Source: Methylobacterium sp. AMS5
Lineage (GTDB): Bacteria > Pseudomonadota > Alphaproteobacteria > Rhizobiales > Beijerinckiaceae
NCBI RefSeq assembly: GCF_001542815.1
Contig: NZ_CP006992.1
Span: forward strand, 521,001-585,000
DNA length: 64,000 bases
Direction: 5' to 3'
Shown one piece after another: positions 62,215 to 64,000 of this stretch (position 1 is its first letter; every line of letters begins with the position of its first letter). A model generated the notes under the pieces. It ran no database searches. It was not told the DNA's origin and saw nothing but the letters and a program-made list of their open reading frames with translations. The position numbers were made by a program, and so were the translations under genes.

Positions 62215-62406
62215 TCAGCCCTGCGATACGCCTGACAATCTTGGGAAATACGGGCTGTTGCTGCGGTTCAAAGCGGGGGCGGACGGTCTCCCCTGTGAGC
62301 CGGCGGGCGCCTTGCGGGGCGAGAAGTACGGGTCGTAATCGCTCCAGGACGCAAACTTTGCAGCATCGGGCTTGCGGCCGGCCGGCTTCGGAGCAGTTCT
62401 CGTCAT
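62215..62406 (-). CDS. Possible small hypothetical protein
   Basis: A 63-codon frame from ATG 62406: MTRTAPKPAGRKPDAAKFAS, then 'WSDYDPYFSPRKAPAGS'. The lysine/proline-rich start and the 'FASWSDYDPYFSPRKAPAG' stretch look protein-like, but there is no clear ribosome site. Confidence 0.3.
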   Translation of the reverse strand: MTRTAPKPAGRKPDAAKFASWSDYDPYFSPRKAPAGSQGRPSAPALNRSNSPYFPRLSGVSQG

Positions 62407-62513
62407 GAAGGCTTGTCCATTGGTATGAACAGGCCTTTTAGGCGAAAATGGTTAACTGCACTGTTACCAAAAGGGCACGGGCGCTCTGGTTGAGATCGAC
62501 CAATCAAAGCATA

Positions 62514-62690
62514 TCATCGGCACGAGCATCGCGATGATGTCTGCAGCTCAGATCGGGCCGAACAACGCTCGTAAGACGCGATGAATGCCTCCGCCTCGTG
62601 TCGGCGCAAGCCCGTGACGACAAGCCCTGCCGTCGAAACCGTCCAGAGACCATCGGAATTCTGCGAGAGGACGAGCTTCGTCACCGGCAC
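62514..62690 (-). CDS. Possible small hypothetical protein
   Basis: 58 codons from GTG 62690 (alternative GTG 62684). It reads (M)TKLVLSQNSDGLWTVSTAG, then 'TGLRRHEAEAFIASYERC'. The alternating strand-then-helix pattern ('DGLWTVSTAGLVVTGLRRHE') looks like a small alpha/beta domain. No known family. Confidence 0.4.
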   Translation of the reverse strand: MPVTKLVLSQNSDGLWTVSTAGLVVTGLRRHEAEAFIASYERCSARSELQTSSRCSCR

Positions 62691-62944
62691 CCCCTTGTCG
62701 CGGCCGATCGAGCACCTGTTCTGGGCTGCGATTCCGCACGTGAAAGGCAGCCTACGAATACGGCTCTGGCAGCACAGCTGACCTTTCGGAGAATCACGCT
62801 TTCGAGGCATGTGTTGTCCTTGGGGCCTTCTCCGGCGCCTTCTTCCATCACCCCGGAGAACACCCCGGCAAAAACGGGTTATGAACGGAGCAAGGTGAGG
62901 CCGAGAGATCCGGCTTCGGGACAGACGTCGTCGAGAGTGAGTGC

Positions 62945-64000
62945 ATGGCCCGCAAGCGTCTCCGCCCCACAGCCGAAAGCTTGATCGAGGCCGCCGGCCG
63001 TCTCGGCCTGTCCCCGGCCGACATCGATGTCGAGGCTTTGCGCATCCACCTCGAACTGCCGGAATTCGGAGCGGCCGTCGAGGACGAGCGTGTGGCGCTC
63101 GCTCTGCGCGAGATGAAGACGGCGCGTGCCTTCATCGAGGCCGGCATTCCGGCCGTCAAGCGAGCGGTCCCTGCCCTCAAGGCGGTTGTGGCCAAGGACC
63201 AGAGCATCCGTTGGACCGTCCGGGTCGGCATCCCGCTGCTCGATGCCGGCCGCATGGACGTGCGTATCGATGCCGCGCCGGACCCGATCATCGCCGAGAT
63301 CCTCCAAGGCATGGCGGCGCGGAACGATCCGACGCGCCGGCTGGAAGAACTGCGCGCTGCCGTAACGGAGATGGCAGTCCAGACCACGCGCGACCTGCGC
63401 AAGCCGGTCGATCGGCTCAGGTCTCAGATCCTCGTCGATCTTCGCGAGGTGGGCGCCGATGCGGCGGCCTATCTCGAGCATCTGGACCGCTCGCTGCGCT
63501 CCCGCCCGTTCAACTTCGGTCCGAGGCTAGCCCGTTCCCTCGCGGATGCTCTCACGCCGGTCCGCCAGCGCGCAAAAGCCGTGGCGCGCGAGGGCTCACG
63601 CCTGCGGCGCCTGCGGGATCAAGTCGGGTTCGGTGCCTATATCGAGAAATTCGCCGCCGCCCGCCGGTTGAACCGGCGCATCCTCTTCCACATGGGTCCC
63701 ACGAATTCGGGAAAGACCTATGCGGCTCTCCAGGCGCTGAGCGCCGCCCCGACCGGCGCCTACCTGGCACCGCTGCGGCTCCTGGCACTTGAAAACTACG
63801 AGGCGCTGCGCGAGCGCGGCCTTCGGGCCGGCATGGTCACGGGCGAGGAAGTGCTGGGCGAGTTCGAACCAACCCATACGGCCCGGACGATCGAGACGGC
63901 CGACCTGACCCGCCCGATCGATGTCGCGGTCATCGACGAAATCCAGATGCTCTCCGACCCGGACCGCGGGTGGGCCTGGACAAACGCCCTGTTCGGTGTT
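62945..64000 (+). CDS. Suv3-type DExH RNA helicase, cut by right window edge
   Basis: I translated this by hand because no stop occurs before the window end. From ATG 62945 (MARKRLRPTAESLIEAAGRL) about 235 residues of helical N-terminal domain precede the helicase core. Motif I is 'FHMGPTNSGKTYAALQAL' near residue 251, and motif II is DEIQ in 'DVAVIDEIQMLSDPDRGW' near 326. 'GPTNSGKTY' and DEIQML are hallmarks of Suv3/SUPV3L1, the helicase of the mitochondrial degradosome and its alphaproteobacterial relatives. At least 352 residues are present; the RecA2 and C-terminal domains lie outside. Confidence 0.9.
   Translation, partial: MARKRLRPTAESLIEAAGRLGLSPADIDVEALRIHLELPEFGAAVEDERVALALREMKTARAFIEAGIPAVKRAVPALKAVVAKDQSIRWTVRVGIPLLDAGRMDVRIDAAPDPIIAEILQGMAARNDPTRRLEELRAAVTEMAVQTTRDLRKPVDRLRSQILVDLREVGADAAAYLEHLDRSLRSRPFNFGPRLARSLADALTPVRQRAKAVAREGSRLRRLRDQVGFGAYIEKFAAARRLNRRILFHMGPTNSGKTYAALQALSAAPTGAYLAPLRLLALENYEALRERGLRAGMVTGEEVLGEFEPTHTARTIETADLTRPIDVAVIDEIQMLSDPDRGWAWTNALFGV

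Larger units (their letters stand above)
61750..62513. other. Long intergenic region with terminator and palindromic repeat
   Basis: About 760 bases. It holds a CCCGC-CTCCA-GCGGG hairpin at 61919-61933, a terminator at 61962-61984 and palindromic repeat copy C at 62002-62047. The 200 bases between the stop at 61749 and the terminator could be a long 3' UTR or an unrecognised small RNA. One possible small minus-strand gene is listed separately. Confidence 0.45.

Noticed and set aside
1..64000. CRISPR array, rRNA or prophage structural genes
   Set aside because: No regularly spaced repeats, rRNA sequence or phage morphogenesis proteins were seen. The only clustered mobile DNA is the insertion-sequence island.

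Overview
The window is a high-GC alphaproteobacterial chromosome segment. It most resembles Methylobacterium/Methylorubrum (Hyphomicrobiales). This is inferred from the hemD-Mic60-hemY block, tsaD and gpsA lying close together, a CioB-type oxidase subunit, four methyl-accepting chemotaxis proteins (MCPs), a possible CtrA-type site, and Rhizobiales-style palindromic intergenic repeats. No species marker was available, so the genus is an inference.

Left arm (1-42 kb) is ordinary chromosome. It starts with a PAS sensor cut by the window edge. Then come an oxidase subunit II (cioB) with its tiny partner, an MFS exporter, an MCP, a class A penicillin-binding protein carrying a degenerate nuclease-fold tail, a second MCP, AMP nucleosidase and TrmO. 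A GNAT/ATP-grasp pair, a DUF1810 protein, an HDAC-like amidohydrolase and a GT21 glycosyltransferase follow. Next is an unusual run of three coiled-coil genes (19.9-22.5 kb), then an ethanolamine-type permease and a desaturase divergent from an ArsR repressor over a 17-bp palindrome. Further right are a glutamine amidotransferase, an aldo/keto reductase with a divergent AraC regulator, tRNA-Leu(CAA), a YqaA/dsbB pair, a ParB-like protein, an acyltransferase, EVE and gpsA, a soluble double-PAS MCP, tsaD, hemD, Mic60 and hemY.

Island (42.3-57.8 kb). Directly after tRNA-Ser(GGA) lies a mosaic of insertion sequences. Two IS630-type copies, which look identical, sit in inverted orientation and bracket 11.2 kb. 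Inside are an IS3 element split by an IS110 element at its orfA/orfB junction, and a lower-GC surface-polysaccharide set: an unrecognised protein, galE, a polysaccharide ABC permease with no ATPase, a three-domain glycosyltransferase and an FkbM methyltransferase. A nuclease gene beheaded by IS630 closes the set. A second kind of IS630 abuts the right copy and shares its TA, followed by a hicAB toxin-antitoxin pair. A short imperfect copy of the tRNA-Ser 3' end near 57.8 kb may mark the far boundary.

Right arm (58-64 kb) returns to chromosome: a small hypothetical protein, a long-sensor MCP, a helix-hairpin-helix-like protein, and the start of a Suv3-type RNA helicase that runs off the window.

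The best candidates for undescribed biology are the three-gene coiled-coil module, the PBP-nuclease-fold fusion, the ArsR-controlled desaturase, the orphan oxidase subunit, and the rearranged polysaccharide island.
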